The notes beneath the pieces are model-generated. The model was not told the DNA's origin. It was given only the letters and a program-made list of their open reading frames with translations, and did not search any database. Positions 12,116-24,036 of a stretch of DNA of 64,000 bases are shown piece by piece. Origin of the DNA: Sceloporus undulatus (Eukaryota; Chordata; Lepidosauria; Squamata; Phrynosomatidae); contig NC_056523.1 in assembly GCF_019175285.1 (NCBI RefSeq), forward strand, positions 290,982,675 to 291,046,674. The letters run 5' to 3'. Positions within the stretch are counted from its first letter, which is position 1. Each line of letters opens with the position of its first letter. A program made the translations under genes and the position numbers.

Positions 12116-12539
12116 GTTGCCCCATAAGCAGTAGGGACAGAAGATATAAATGATTTCAAAAGTGTTTGTTAAACTATCAAAGTAGCTAGCAAACAATTCT
12201 ATGTCAATACACATGGGGGAGCCACACTCCAAACCAAATTTTCACTTGTGTGCACATGTACTTCACCAACATTATTCTAACACTTAAGTATTTGTGCTGT
12301 TGTCCTGTCTTTCCCAGTGAGGATTGTGCCCCACCAAAAACAAAACGAAGCAAACCCCTGAACTAATGATGTAGTTGCATAGGATGCAAACAATGTCCTC
12401 CAGTTTAATCCAGTGGCTACAGAAAGATCAAATAGGGACCCTGGAACTCTTTTTAAAATGTGTGTGAAGGAAAGGGGAATAAATCAAACCAGTTGCTATT
12501 AATTTTCCCTACTAGCAGGTTTTGCCATTTTATGTAAGG

Positions 12540-12655
12540 GAAACCCTTTTACTATACCATTATATAAAGGGACTTGAACATCCACAGATTTTAGTATCCA
12601 TGGTGGGAGGGTGTCTTTGAATCAAACCCCAGTGGATAAAGGACCCACTATACTT
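12540..12655 (+). mobile_element. Tigger/pogo-like MITE, right-end fragment
   Basis: The order ATTATATAAAGGGACTTGAAC, ATCCACAGATTTTAGTATCC and CCAGTGGATAAAGGACCCAC follows the right half of the element at 48101-48342. Confidence 0.65.
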
Positions 12656-14265
12656 ACAGCAGAAGGGCAAATTACTTTTTTAATCCTGTATCAATGAAAC
12701 ATACTTAAATATGAGACTTTTACAGCAGAACGTGTACATCCATATGCCCTCCATTAGGTTAGTAAGCATGTATAGGACACATTGTAGGCACCCTTTATTA
12801 TTCCTGGGAGGGTTCAGTAACAATAACTGTTAATATTTCTAGGCATAGGAGTCTTGGTGATCTGATTTTGCCATATAATTTCTGAGTGGAGGGCTCACTT
12901 CCCAGCCTGGTCTTGGGATGGCTCAAGCCTCTCTTCACCACCTTCATTCTGGAGCCCATTGGATAAACAGTCTTTTGACCAGACAATGGTAATAAAGACA
13001 GTTCATTCAAGTGGAGTGCTGTATACTGTAAAGGACAAGGCATGATCATCTTATGGATATCATTTTGTATGTTTATTTCCTAGTGAAGCCGTATTTTGGC
13101 AGCAGTTTCTCCAATGAAAGAGGATTGTTTGTCCCAAAATTTATGTATTGCAGTGAATTTTCCTGTGATTATTGGCAGAGGAGATCTTTAGTGATACTCC
13201 TGTCCATTCAGCCTCTATGTGTTTCAGTCAGATAATAATATAGAGAAAGCTCTCTTTTCTCTTCTGAACTGTGATGCTGTTAAGCACTTCACCATAAAAG
13301 CAAAGGTGCATTAAAATCTTATGAAGTCAAAGGCATGATGCACTCACTGCTTACTGGTTAACATATTGGGTCAAGGTTGGAGTGAGCCAGGTTCAAATTC
13401 CTATTTGTTCATGAAGTTGGGTTCCCTATTGGGCCAGACAGTTATTGATTCTTAATCTGGCCTACCCTGCAGGGTAGTTGTGCAGAGAAATGAATATGCT
13501 ACTCTGTACTCTTTAGGGACCAGATGGTATAGAAATGTAACAAATAAGGTGAAGCACTACATCTTCTTCTTCTGTGTTTGTAGCTGTCATATTCCCTGTG
13601 GCTGGCTTCCTAGCAACTAATTGGATTTCCGTCCTTGATGTTTTAATGAAGCCATGCCTTTTCTATTCCCAGCTCCTTACTGAATGTGTTCAGGGAAGCC
13701 ATCCAGGCTCAGGCAGGGCACCTGGGAAAAGATGCATACACCTGTTGACTAATAACAAGCTGTCACAAATAAAGTAAAAGCCATTGGTGATTTCCTTCTA
13801 GAAGCTCAGGGGATATTGGCAAGCTAGGGTGGAACACTCTGGATATAGTTAGATATACTCTCTACCAGCTTGGAACAATACTTTAATTTGGAACAGACCT
13901 GAACCGGAACAGGTAGGGGAATGCCTTAATGTTGCATTTGAATGCTCTTGCTATATGCATTTCTTTCCTTCTTCCTTCTAAAGAGACTTCACAGTCATGG
14001 TTTAGGACTGAATACCCAGCACTCAATGAATCCAAAGCATTGAGATTTTCTTCTGGATTAATGTGTAAAAAGTGTTCTCCTAAATAAGCATTATAAACAA
14101 TAGCGGGGTGCATTTGATGATCATATTGAGATCCACAGGGATTTGAACCCTATCTTTTCCTTATTGGGAGCAACTGTGTTCATCCCTTTGTAAGGAGGAA
14201 ATGACCGCATTTTGAGATTGTTTGTGCAAAGTTGCCCTAAGTCTTTGCCTCTTCTCTCCTTGTAG
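12656..14265. other. S100Z: Flank or 5' UTR intron next to S100Z coding exon 1
   Basis: The only repeat recognised is a diverged tRNA-type SINE at about 13340-13535 (GCCAGGTTCAAATTCC, then CTGCAGGGTAGTTGTGCAGA). The non-coding first exon(s) expected for S100Z could not be placed by eye. Confidence 0.4.
13340..13535 (+). mobile_element. Diverged tRNA-type SINE (Sauria-like)
   Basis: A B-box-like GGTTCAAATTCC lies near the start. It is followed by CTACCCTGCAGGGTAGTTGT, typical of squamate tRNA-derived SINE bodies, and a GGTATAGAAATGTAAC end. Confidence 0.45.
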
Positions 14266-14266
14266 T

Positions 14267-14407
14267 ATGCCAACACAACTAGAAGGTGCGATGGATACCT
14301 TAATCAGGGTCTTTCACCATTACTCAGCAAAAGAAGGAGATAAATATAAACTCAATAAAGGAGAACTCAAACAGCTCCTCACCAGTGAACTTACGGATTT
14401 TCTTTCG
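14267..14407 (+). CDS. S100Z: S100Z coding exon 1 (S100 calcium-binding protein Z)
   Basis: S100Z is a small intracellular EF-hand protein that works as a dimer and binds target proteins when loaded with calcium. This exon encodes residues 1-47, starting MPTQLEGAMDTLIRVFHHYS and ending at LTDFLS. It holds helix I and the S100-specific 14-residue pseudo-EF loop (S20 to E33, with E23, D25, K28 and E33). The exon follows a good acceptor (pyrimidine tract then TAG at 14263-14265). The ATG lies one base into the exon, so upstream exon(s) are non-coding. The donor GTAAGA at 14408 leaves phase 0. The N-terminal MPTQLE and the rest match recalled human S100Z closely, better than S100A1 or S100P. Spliced to 23867-24025 the protein is 99 residues, the usual family length. 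Confidence 0.95.
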
Positions 14408-16534
14408 GTAAGATGGAGTTATCATCTTGAGCCTTTTCTGCTGACTATTTATTGGGAAGGTGAACTGAGGAGGGGAATAGCTATTGGGCAACCCTTGAAG
14501 AATGTTTTATGTGCCATTTGTTCATCCAGACAGGCAATAAAGCCTTTTCTGTAAAAGCAGCTGAACTGTGTGCACAAATAGTCACTATATTATGTTCCAT
14601 CCAGGGGAGAATGTAAGATGGTAACCAAACAGGGCTCTTGGTTGCATTATTATTAAGAGGCTTAGCAGCCAGCCTTGTTATAAGATTTTGATGTGTATAT
14701 AGACTGTAGTCTGTAAAAATTATTCTTGGGTTAAAGCTCCTAGAATCCTTCAACCAGCATGTCTATAGTCCAAAAAAGTAACCCTTGCACATTCTTGCAC
14801 TTACATTACATTTTCTCTACTATCTGGTGTAGAAGAACTCTATGAAATTCTGCCCTCCAAATGAAATTTTCTTTCAGTCCCTAACACTGCAGTATCTTTC
14901 AGCTGAACATTTAAAAACAAAGTTTAGGCACCCCAGTAAAAAGGACAGGCAAAGTTATGAAGGGAATGCAAATAGAGCAACTATAAGAATTGTAGGTATG
15001 AATGGTTTTCTATGTCTTACTCCCTGCAGTGTTAGAAATTTGAAGACTGATGGAAAATTTCATTTGGAGATGCAGAATTCTTATTGTTGGCAGAATATCC
15101 TGCTTTTGTCCCTCTTCTGCTGTAGCTATATATCTCCTTCCGCTCTCTTGGAAATTCAAAAGACATAGAACCACTATAGAAAAAGTCAGTATATAATGGT
15201 CCTCATTGCTGTGATGCTGCCAAGTGGAGGGATAGGCTAGAGATTCATAAGGGATTTGGTAATTTCTATGACAGCCATAATATCTCCAGACCACTGGTGG
15301 GCTGATGTTGGTCATATGAGATCTACTTCTATTTTGTTTTCCTTTAACAGCTGCAATCCCTTTACTGTACTGATATGTGAACTAAAGGAAGAGTTCTAGT
15401 CTTAGGTTAAGTCCTAAGTGAACTGTAGGAACCTTGTTGGTTAGTCCCAACTGGTATTGGGCTGTCCGGTCAATTGTTGAATGGTCAGTGAACGCAAAGT
15501 AAATCCAATTGATTCAATTGCTTTACTTTAGGTTAGGTCTAACAATGGGATTTAGGTTACAGGGCGTTAGGTTCTTAACCTTAAGAAGTGGCTTTTTGTT
15601 TCTCATCAAGATGTCTGTAAACCAATATTGTTTCCCAAATATCTCAGTAACTCAAAAAGTTGCCTCTTGTTAAACCATAGGTGATTGTATTCCTTGCCTG
15701 ATCTCACCAAACTCTAAGCTGTAGAATGGGGCTATTGCAAAATTATGAAATCATTTATACACAGAAATGTCTTACAGAAGTTATCCATACAGAGTTTTAT
15801 TCTGTTTATTTTTCCCCCTGTTATTTACTTATTGGCCAGTCTTCAGAAATAGTGATCAGAATGGCTTGTAATAAAACAGCAAGAACACAATTGCAACACA
15901 GCACAGCTTGTGCATCACAATGAACACACAGCAGGCAATAAGAAGTCCAGCATAAAAACAGACATAATGACAATCAACAAAAACAAAAGTAACAATCAAA
16001 TACAAAATTTTTCACTTGGTACAGAAAATAAAATAAAAAATGGTACCAGGAAAGCTGGTTTTGTAAAGGTGGGATTTTAACAATGGGGTGGCTTGAATAA
16101 GAACATCAGCTGCCTGAAAATGTTTCACTTTATTTCATTTTCTCCATTCTACTGTGAAAGGGATTCCACCCTATAGTCAGAGAACAAATAAAAACCAGGT
16201 ACAGGTTATGCTAAACACACCAATCCCTTCTTCCTTGCTTCAACCTCCCTGATTTCTCCTTGTGTGGTCTGCTGTCCAATTCTTAGTGGTGTTTTACACT
16301 TGGGAATATAACTTGCATCTTTCCCTTCATCAAATTCCTCCCCCAATATTTTTTCTTACATGCTTTTCTTTGATGAAAATAGGACCACTTTGCATACTTA
16401 CCCAACGATGTGGCAAGTATGTGCGTCAGCTAGCTCTGTGATGACTGAATGTGGTAAAATAGTCATGAGGAATTTGGCAGATGCAACTCCATACAACAGT
16501 TTTGCTGGGTCATGGTGCTCTAAGCAAATGCATG

Positions 16535-16720
16535 CTATTTGTTTTTTTAATTTGTATCCCATCTTTCCTGAGAAGTGGGAACCAAGGTGGGTAAAAGAAA
16601 ATAACAGTATAACAGCAGCATAGTTTAAAAACAGGAAGAAATGAAACACCAACAGTTGCAATCTTACAACACAATTAAATTGGTAATAACATTAAAAAAA
16701 CAAGTTAAAAACAGCTTTAA
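16535..16720 (-). mobile_element. Decayed non-LTR retroposon tail
   Basis: The pattern TTTTTTTAATTTGTATCCCA followed by CTTTCCTGAGAAGTGGGAAC and AAGGTGGGTAAA is the inverse of a common reptile LINE/SINE 3' end (a CACCTTG-type box before ATAAATAAA). Similar pieces are at 18960-19080 and 42448-42530. Confidence 0.4.
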
Positions 16721-19239
16721 AAGCACAATAGTTAGAAATAGAAAAATACTTAAGTACAGCATTTTCCCATTAAAATCTCTGGCTATGATGAACCAAATTG
16801 AGCGCAGGTACATCCAGACCCTTCCTATTCACTGTGCCAACCATCTCACTCTATTTTATTCCTTTATAAAGTTCTACCATCTTGGATCACCCATAGTCTT
16901 CTCAACTAAGTTTGGGGCATGAGACACAATAGTTTTTAAGACAGCTGAGAGATTTTTGAGAAACCATCTCATCCCATGGTCTACAGACAAGTTGTTGCTG
17001 GGTTTTGTTGTTCTTTTTCTTTTGCAGGGTGGGGGAGCACTGTCACTTACAGCTAAGCTGTGTTTCAGGTGATGAAAACATGCAAATCCTGTCAACCAGA
17101 GAGAAAAGTGAAATGAATGTATACACTGTAATCTGCAATTCTTTTTTCAATTTTCATTTAGTTCTCTGTGGGGATAAAAAACAAGATCTGACTCCAGGCT
17201 TAAGCTGCTCTGCCAGCCTTCTGGGAAGAAAGTACATCATGTTTGAGTTCTCCTGAGCACACTGCTAGGGCTAAGCAAACATGTTATAATTTCTAGTTGT
17301 CATAGCTATGTTTGAGCCAAATCCCTTCTGTAGATCAGACAGGACCCATATAAATACTGAGTATATAGGACATGGAAACTTTTGGAAAACCTCTGCAATA
17401 AAGTGCATAGGAAATTGCAGAGTTTGAATGCTTGGACTACAAGTCCTAGAACCCCCCTGCCAATATGGCCAGTGAAGGTTATGGCAGCTGTAGTCCTGAA
17501 AGTAACTTATTTAACGACCATGGTAATCAAAGCTTCTAACTGGTTGTACAAAAATAATACTTTCCAAGTTCTGGGGAAGTGGCCAGAGTGCTGTGGCCTT
17601 TTTCTTTACTTTGTATCCAGTTGTTCAGTTGAAGAATGTGCAAATTGCTGTGCTTTACCTAATCCAGGTCCATCTATTTCAGTGTTTTCATCCCAACATT
17701 TTATAGCCAGATTTGTGAGCCAGATAAAGCTCACAAATACATCCTGAAACTGATGGCCATCCTTGTTTGTTCTCATCATCTGGTACCAGCACCCATGTAT
17801 GTAGCATGGTGGCAGAGCACATACGTTAGATGAAGATGGTTGCAGCATCAATCTTGGCCTCTCCAGTTAGAAGGAGCAGGTGATGTGGAAGGCCTGAGAC
17901 CCTAGAAAACTGCTGGCAGTCAGAGAAGATATTATTGAGCCAGATGTGACAAAAGGCAGATTCCTATGTTCCTCAGTGATTCTGTTTAGTTATTGTAGCC
18001 AACACTGAGATGAAACTCCATTGATCATAGAATGTAAGTCAGTTATGTTCAGATGCTTGAAACCAACAATGGATACTGTATCTTCATATTGCTAAAGCTT
18101 GGTTGTAAAGACACTTTGGTTGTGAAGCTCCCACTCTAACTCTAAAGTACGATCCTGAATTCACTAAAGATCAAGGTGGGGCAGGGTAGGTCATAGAGCA
18201 GTGGTGGTTGGTTGCCTTCATGTGAGTGGGGTGGTGAATTACCTCTGAATGTCCAAGGTTCTGAATCCTATCCCCATTCCACTGAAATGAAAGACACTAG
18301 CTGTCAGTGTCATAGGATCTTCAGCGCTCAGAAATTCATTGTCAGTTCTGGGGCCAATTGCTGTACCAGATACTCAGTACAATAAGAGGTCATTTTCATT
18401 AATGATGTAAATAAAACCACTCCAAAACAGCACATTAATCACACTGCCACTTAGATGTAATAAAAGCTAATAATACTGTATTTTGTCACTGATTAACCTA
18501 TTATGGACCTCACCATCAATGTCAACATTATATCTGCAACATGAACACTGCCACCAAAGAGTCACTGTTGTATGTATGAGTAGAAACATATGTACTCTAG
18601 ACCTATGTATTAAATGAGCTGTAGCTGAAATGGTGTCTGAATGCCAGCCATAGGTTTCCTTCCTAGCTGACATCTTCTAATCTTTCTCTTGATTCTGTCA
18701 TCATCCTTCTCTGCTTCCCTTGGACTTTGCATAGTCTGAGGGTGCTTCCCCCTTGTCCTCAAGGGAATTTCACTTTTCTCTATCCCGTTGCTTCTTTAGT
18801 TCATCCCATAATGTTGATCACAACATTATTTCCTTCTTACCTCAGTTTGGGTTGACATGGTTAATATCCATGCAAATAGCCATGAGATCAGAGTGGGGTT
18901 TGGAATAAAGCTATGCCTCCAAAGCAGAGGAAAGAGATATTCTTTTAAACTGCTTCAACTTATTTATTTAACTGTTTTTTAAAAATTTATTAAAATGCAT
19001 ATATCCCTCTATATGTCATACAGTCTCAAGGTGACATACAATAAAATTAGTTTAACAAATGTAAACAACATGGAAATAGTCTAAACAGACTAAGACCATA
19101 TTACCATGGTTTGCTCTTTAAACAGTGTAAATCATAATGCATGTGCAGATTCTGATAAAATCAATTGGGTCCCAACAGATTTAAGAAGCAGTCATGTCTG
19201 TACTTGACACTAGTATTTATGCCACTCAGAGAAGAGCAG

Positions 19240-19626
19240 TTGTGAGTGTGTATGAGGATGTGGACCACACCAGATGCCACCTTGGGGAATTGAACACCAA
19301 GTGGGGCAGTAACTCCCATCTGTCCAAGAGCCCCCCTCCACCAGCCAAGACACCTCTGATGTCCATTGGCTGTGGCCACTGGTGGAGGTGGGATGTTGCT
19401 GGTGCCCAGTAGCTCCTTCTGGGACTGGCGCACCTGCTGGTTGAGTGAGAAAGGGCATTGCCTCCCTCCATTGCCAGCCATGCCAGACCAAGCATGGAGT
19501 GCTGGGTGGTAAAAGCACTGGCCCCCTGCCACCACTGCAGAGATAGACTGGCTGGAGGAGGAGGTATTTGGGTGGTGTGCAAGCTAGGGAGCGCTGGGGT
19601 GACACCAACCCTAGTGATGGCACTAG
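19240..19626. mobile_element. Diverged copy of the CAGTGG-ended element family
   Basis: It ends with GGTGACACCAACCCTAGTGATGG, close to the right end of the 6359-6885 element, and has a matching ACACCAGATGCCACCTTGGG block near its left. The GC-rich interior is unlike the AT-rich interior of that copy. Overlapping small frames here are not genes. Confidence 0.5.
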
Positions 19627-20375
19627 GAAAGAGGCACTCTACATACTTTTCTACCTGGAAAAAATGTAGAGTTTTGCCCATCACAGACTATTATCTGCTC
19701 CTCCACTTCAGCATTTGAGTGGTACCTTTTCCACCCAAAGTTTTTCAGGAAAAGCATATTCATGTCCAGGCTCATGGAGGCATCCCACATGATTATATAA
19801 AATGGATGGCCCAAGATTATGTAGAGGAATACTGGTCAATATCTGGAAATCTTCTTTTTCTTTAAGTGCTTCCTCCAGTCTGGAGTTGCATGGTGTTTTA
19901 TTCACAGGTTGATTGGAACTCCTGCTGACTCTAAATATAGCCTCCTATCTTTCCTGAGCAGAGGGACTGGGGAGAAGTGCCTTCGTTCCAGGACACATTA
20001 TCAGTGCTGATATGATTTGTGTTCCTCTAGTTTGTTCCTAAATTATTCTCAGCTAAAATTCTTGCATTGAAAAAGAAAAGAAAGATCTGATATATAACTA
20101 GCATTCTCCAGCCCATTAATCCTAAAAAGCACTGCACTCTTCAAAATTGGCAGCTCCATAAAAGGGGAAAGAAAGGGGAAGAAAAATGAAGCTGTCATCA
20201 GTTTTCTTGGATTGAAGGCTTTTTTTTTTTTGGTCTTGTGTACCATCTTAATAAAATGTCTCCATGGTGGTCTAATCTTCAGAGTAATCAACGAGTGGAA
20301 GATAGATGTGTCTTCAGATCTCTGCAGATTAGGCAAAAAAAAGTAGATTATACTTGTTTTAAGTGCAAATTCACA

Positions 20376-20771
20376 AGTGAACTCGTACCTTCACCGCCTT
20401 GAGTCCCTATATTGGGAGAAAGGCAGGATATAAGAAAATCATAATACATTGGCAGTCTTACATATGACATTTTACACATACATGGATTAAAACCCCTTTC
20501 ATATCTGTCAAGATTCTAATGTGAACAAACAAAAAAACCCCCCCAAGATTAGCTAGAATGCTAATTCAGATTGCAAATGCTTCTTTTCTACTTTCTCTTT
20601 CACATGAACAATCATCATAATTAGCAGAAGAAACAGGCCCATATTTAAGCATCACATAAATACTAGTGTCAAGTACTGACATGACTGCTTCTTAAATCTG
20701 TTGGGGCCCAATTGATTTGCCTTTCTCCCAATATAGGGACTCAAGGCGATGAAGGTATGAGTTAAGTTCAC
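20376..20771. repeat. Inverted repeat with 50-bp arms
   Basis: The arm at 20376-20425 contains CACCGCCTTGAGTCCCTATA and TTGGGAGAAAGGCA; 20718-20771 is its inverse with a few changes. The right arm is fused at 20655-20718 to an inverse copy of 19158-19221. The arm text looks like a LINE/SINE 3' end. Confidence 0.7.
20655..20718 (-). repeat. Inverted copy of 19158-19221
   Basis: CATAAATACTAGTGTCAAGT through CTTCTTAAATCTGTTGGG is the inverse of the segment at 19158-19221, with about three changes over 64 bases. The two copies sit 1.4 kb apart in opposite orientation. Confidence 0.75.
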
Positions 20772-20775
20772 TTAA

Positions 20776-21792
20776 TGACATACACATACAGAAATCACAC
20801 TACATGTGTAAGATGAATTATTCACCATGATGCAACAGACATATTCTGCTGTCAGGGGTGGAAGCACAGTTGCACATACTGCAACATTGTGCATTGTGGT
20901 TGTGTATTGTGCACTCCAGCTGCACATTGCATTTGTGCATTGCTCATTACAGAAAGGTATCCAGTCATTAATATTTGATATTCATTGTTGCTGTTTTGCA
21001 TGAAGCTTGTGTAGTGCTGGCGTAGCGTGTTTGCATGTGAATATTTACCCTATGCTGAAGGATGTTGGACTGCAGGCACATGTATACCAGTACTACTCAA
21101 AGTGGTAGTCCATGAACTAGTGCTTGTCTATGTACTATTGGCTGCTAATCTTTGGTGAGTTTCCAGGAAAGAATGCAAAGTTGTACTCGGTACAAATATA
21201 CTGCTGGTTCCTGGCACACTGGGAAAAAGAAATTTGCCATTCCCCCACATAGATGAGATGAGACACCTCCAAGACACCCATCCTTTATTGCTTTGCACAG
21301 TTCCTCTACACTTATGGCTGTAGCCTCCTTGACAAATTTACACAAGCCCTCTTTGGTTGTTGCTCACCATGTTTTCTTCAGCTTTGGTGCAGTGGAGCAC
21401 TGAGCCCCATTCTCTCCACTGCTGCCTTCTTCACATGGAAAGTGGTGCATCTGAAGAGAAGAGATTCCTGTTCATATGGAGATCTCTGTATAAGAAATTA
21501 GCCTGGAAAATCAGAATAAAGAGCTCTTGAGCAGGTAGGAACTTCTCCACTTTATCTGTGTCACTTTCCACCTGAGGAGAGTAATCATGGAGGAGGGCCT
21601 AGATGAGTGAGAAATGGCTGAACAAGGCTAAAGGCTGTGCAGTAAACTTGGCAGTAGGGGAGTTGTGGGTAGCGCATTTGCTTTGAGAAGCTTGCCTGTT
21701 CATTCCTCAGTATCTTCAGCTGGAATTGGAAAGATGATCGCTTCAGAGCCTTGTTTCCAGAGAGCTACTTCCAGCCAGTGTTGACAATAATG
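20776..21792. other. S100Z: S100Z intron, nothing recognised
   Basis: A stretch at 20870-20950 repeats the motif TTGTGCATTG and GCACATTGC in imperfect form, a short low-complexity run. No other feature is supported. Confidence 0.35.
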
Positions 21793-21800
21793 GATTAGAT

Positions 21801-21998
21801 CAGTGATGGCGAACCTATGGCACGCGTGCCAGAGGTGGCACTCAGAGCACTCTCTGTGGGCACATGTGCCATCGTCCCAGCACAGAGTTTGCCAAAGTTT
21901 GTTACTAGAAAGCCAGAGGGACATGGCACTTTGCAATAAATTAGTGGGTTTTGGGTTGCAGTTTGGGCACTCGGCCTCGAAAAGGTTCACCATCACTG
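21801..21998. mobile_element. hAT MITE with intact target duplication (OposCharlie2-like)
   Basis: The ends are CAGTGATGGCGAACCT and AGGTTCACCATCACTG. Flanking GATTAGAT at 21793-21800 and 21999-22006 is a perfect 8-bp target duplication, diagnostic of hAT. The interior (GGCACGCGTGCC, TTTGGGTTGCAGTTTGGGCA) matches from memory a hAT MITE family known from opossum, bats and lizards. It is 198 bp long and non-coding. Confidence 0.9.
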
Positions 21999-22056
21999 GA
22001 TTAGATGGTCTGAATATAAGGTAGCTTTGTATGTACCTAACAATTATAACAGAGAT

Positions 22057-22592
22057 TTAGGGTGCATCTACACCAGCTGCTTAATTTGGGGCGGTTCTAA
22101 AGCATTATGCCCCAGTTTAGCCCAATACCAATCATGATGGCAACCACATACACCAGGCCAAATCCAGTGCAACACCGCATTGGTTGGACACACAGGCAAG
22201 CTGGGCAGACACTGCATCAGCCCTGGACAAGTGATCAACAAGGATCTGGGCACCTGTTTCTCAGCAGAAGCAAAAGCAGTGATACACCAGACAGGCTTTC
22301 CATGAAGTTCCTGACTGCAAGAAAGTGATGGCATCAGTTCCAAATTAGACCATCCACTTTCCCTGGTGTGCTCATTGCAATGAAGGAATATGGCACAGTT
22401 CTTGATGTGTGGACAACTACATCAGGCCAAATCAAACCACACACAAAAAGAGCCTGGGGTCAATCCAGGGTTTCCAGAAAACTGGGATTTCCTTTGACTT
22501 TGCTTAGTTTGGAGCAAAGTATTCATATATCATCAGGATTGCCAGGACTGGCTTCAGGGTGAGTACAGCATATTTCACCAGTGTACACAAGC
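22057..22592. mobile_element. Possible TIR element
   Basis: The left end GGGTGCATCTACACCA and the right end GTGTACACAAGCCCC are roughly inverse. The left motif is shared with the PIF/Harbinger-like MITE family at 61586. A TTA precedes the left end but is not matched on the right. Confidence 0.35.
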
Positions 22593-23866
22593 CCCTGGTT
22601 TAATAAAGATAATGGATGTTAATAATGGCATTTATCTTTAGTGAATTAACTGAAAAAAATCAGGCTTCACCAGTGAAAATGCAATCCTATATGAACTTAC
22701 CTAAGGATAAGTCCCAGTGAATTCAATAACTTTTTTTTTCATATGGATAGACACTCTTTCTACTTTTGCTCCATTTCACTTTCATATGTGTTCACTAACT
22801 AGCCTAGCTCCTTTTTTAAATTAAAAAACCTCTTTATTATAGATTGGTGTAAAAGTGGGACAAAATGGGGTCATCACTGATGTTCATTCTGTCTCATTTT
22901 TACATGAATTTATTTATGGTATCAATTAATTTTTAAAATATAAATATTTGTAGTATTTTGTACACATTTGGCCCTGAAGTATTTTCATTCATTTTTTGAG
23001 CTGAAGAATCTATCACAAAATTCAGAACAATGGGTGGGGAGGGGCAGAACTTCCTGAGAGGTTGCTGCACCACGTGTTAATCCGTGAAGGATGATTCACA
23101 TAGAGATGCAATCTGAACAAAATCCATGAACATTCATTTGTGATTATACAATCCATGATTTCATTGTTAATCATTTTAATCTGTTAGCCTAACTGAAAAC
23201 TTCTTGATCAGCCGGAAAGTTGTCTTCAGTCAGTTAGACAACAGCGTTATCAGATTTTCCTCGTGGTGAAAAATGTAGAAAAGATACTTTTTTGGACTAC
23301 AGCTTTCAGAATTCTCTAGCCAGAGTGACAAATGGATATTATACTCCAAAAACATGATGTTTCCAAGATCTGGAAAAATGTGTTGTGGCAAGATCCATTT
23401 ACAAGAGGCATCCCCTCTTCTTTCTTATGCAGGGGGTTATTTCTTTGTATATCGTGCCTGTTGGACCATATGTCTGTATAATTTATAAACAAGATATACT
23501 TTTTTCTTTCTGGGGTAGTTTCCTTCATTGTTCCATTTATATGCAGACACACTCAGTTGTCAGCAATTTATTTGAGAGAGAAGAGCACATTAACATTTAG
23601 CTTTTTAAAATTAAAATGTTGAAAATATTAGAAATAAACATTATGTTTTTAGAAAGCCATCATTTTGTTAAGTCAAATAGAGACTGAAAAAATTGCTATG
23701 GCAGGGGCAAATGTAAAAAATTTAAATGGTGTAACTAGAGGGTGCACAGACCTTCAAGGAAATACAAGCGAACTCTCAAAGGTAATTGCCACTTCTCAGA
23801 AGACTCACTAACCAATATCCGACAGTATGCCAAGATATATATTAATATCTGTTTTTGCCTTTGTAG
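22593..23866. other. S100Z: S100Z intron before coding exon 2
   Basis: AT-rich sequence with no feature I can support apart from the splice acceptor at its end. Confidence 0.4.
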
Positions 23867-24025
23867 TGTCAAAAGGATCCACAGTTGGTAGATAAGATTA
23901 TGAAAGATCTTGATAGCAATAAAGACAATGAGGTGGATTTTAATGAATTTGTGGTCCTGGTTGCTGCCTTGACAGTCGCATGCAATGATTTCTTTGAGGA
24001 GCAAATGAGGAAAAAGGGAGAATAG
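23867..24025 (+). CDS. S100Z: S100Z coding exon 2, with stop codon
   Basis: This exon encodes residues 48-99, from CQKDPQLVDKIMKDLD to EEQMRKKGE and a TAG stop at 24023-24025. The canonical C-terminal EF-hand loop is complete: D63, N65, D67, E69, D71 and E74 are the calcium-coordinating positions. It is followed by the hydrophobic helix IV segment VVLVAALTVACNDFF, which in S100 proteins makes the dimer and target interface. Cysteines are C48 and C86. The acceptor is TTTTTGCCTTTGTAG ending at 23866, and phase 0 matches the upstream exon. No frame break is seen, so the gene looks functional. The exon continues five bases past the stop to a strong donor (GTAAGT at 24031), so the 3' UTR is split by an intron. 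Confidence 0.95.
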   Translation, partial: CQKDPQLVDKIMKDLDSNKDNEVDFNEFVVLVAALTVACNDFFEEQMRKKGE

Positions 24026-24036
24026 GCACGGTAAGT
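24026..24036 (+). promoter_or_regulatory. S100Z: S100Z splice donor just after the stop codon
   Basis: The sequence GGCACG|GTAAGT follows the TAG stop, with the exon ending at 24030. A consensus donor here means the 3' UTR continues in a downstream exon. The junction is only 5 nt past the stop, far inside the roughly 50-nt limit, so it should not trigger nonsense-mediated decay. Confidence 0.7.

Larger units (their letters stand above)
14408..23866 (+). other. S100Z: S100Z intron between the two coding exons
   Basis: A 9.46-kb intron with GTAAGA at the start and TTTGTAG at the end. From 14408 to 16530 and from 17510 to 18950 I see no feature I can support. Decayed LINE-tail pieces lie at about 16535-16720 and 18960-19080. 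MITEs and composite repeats are listed separately. Confidence 0.85.

Noticed and set aside
19161-19684. Three overlapping minus-strand frames of 124-152 codons
   Set aside because: They lie in a GC-rich copy of a CAGTGG-ended transposon family; no frame has coding character above the others.
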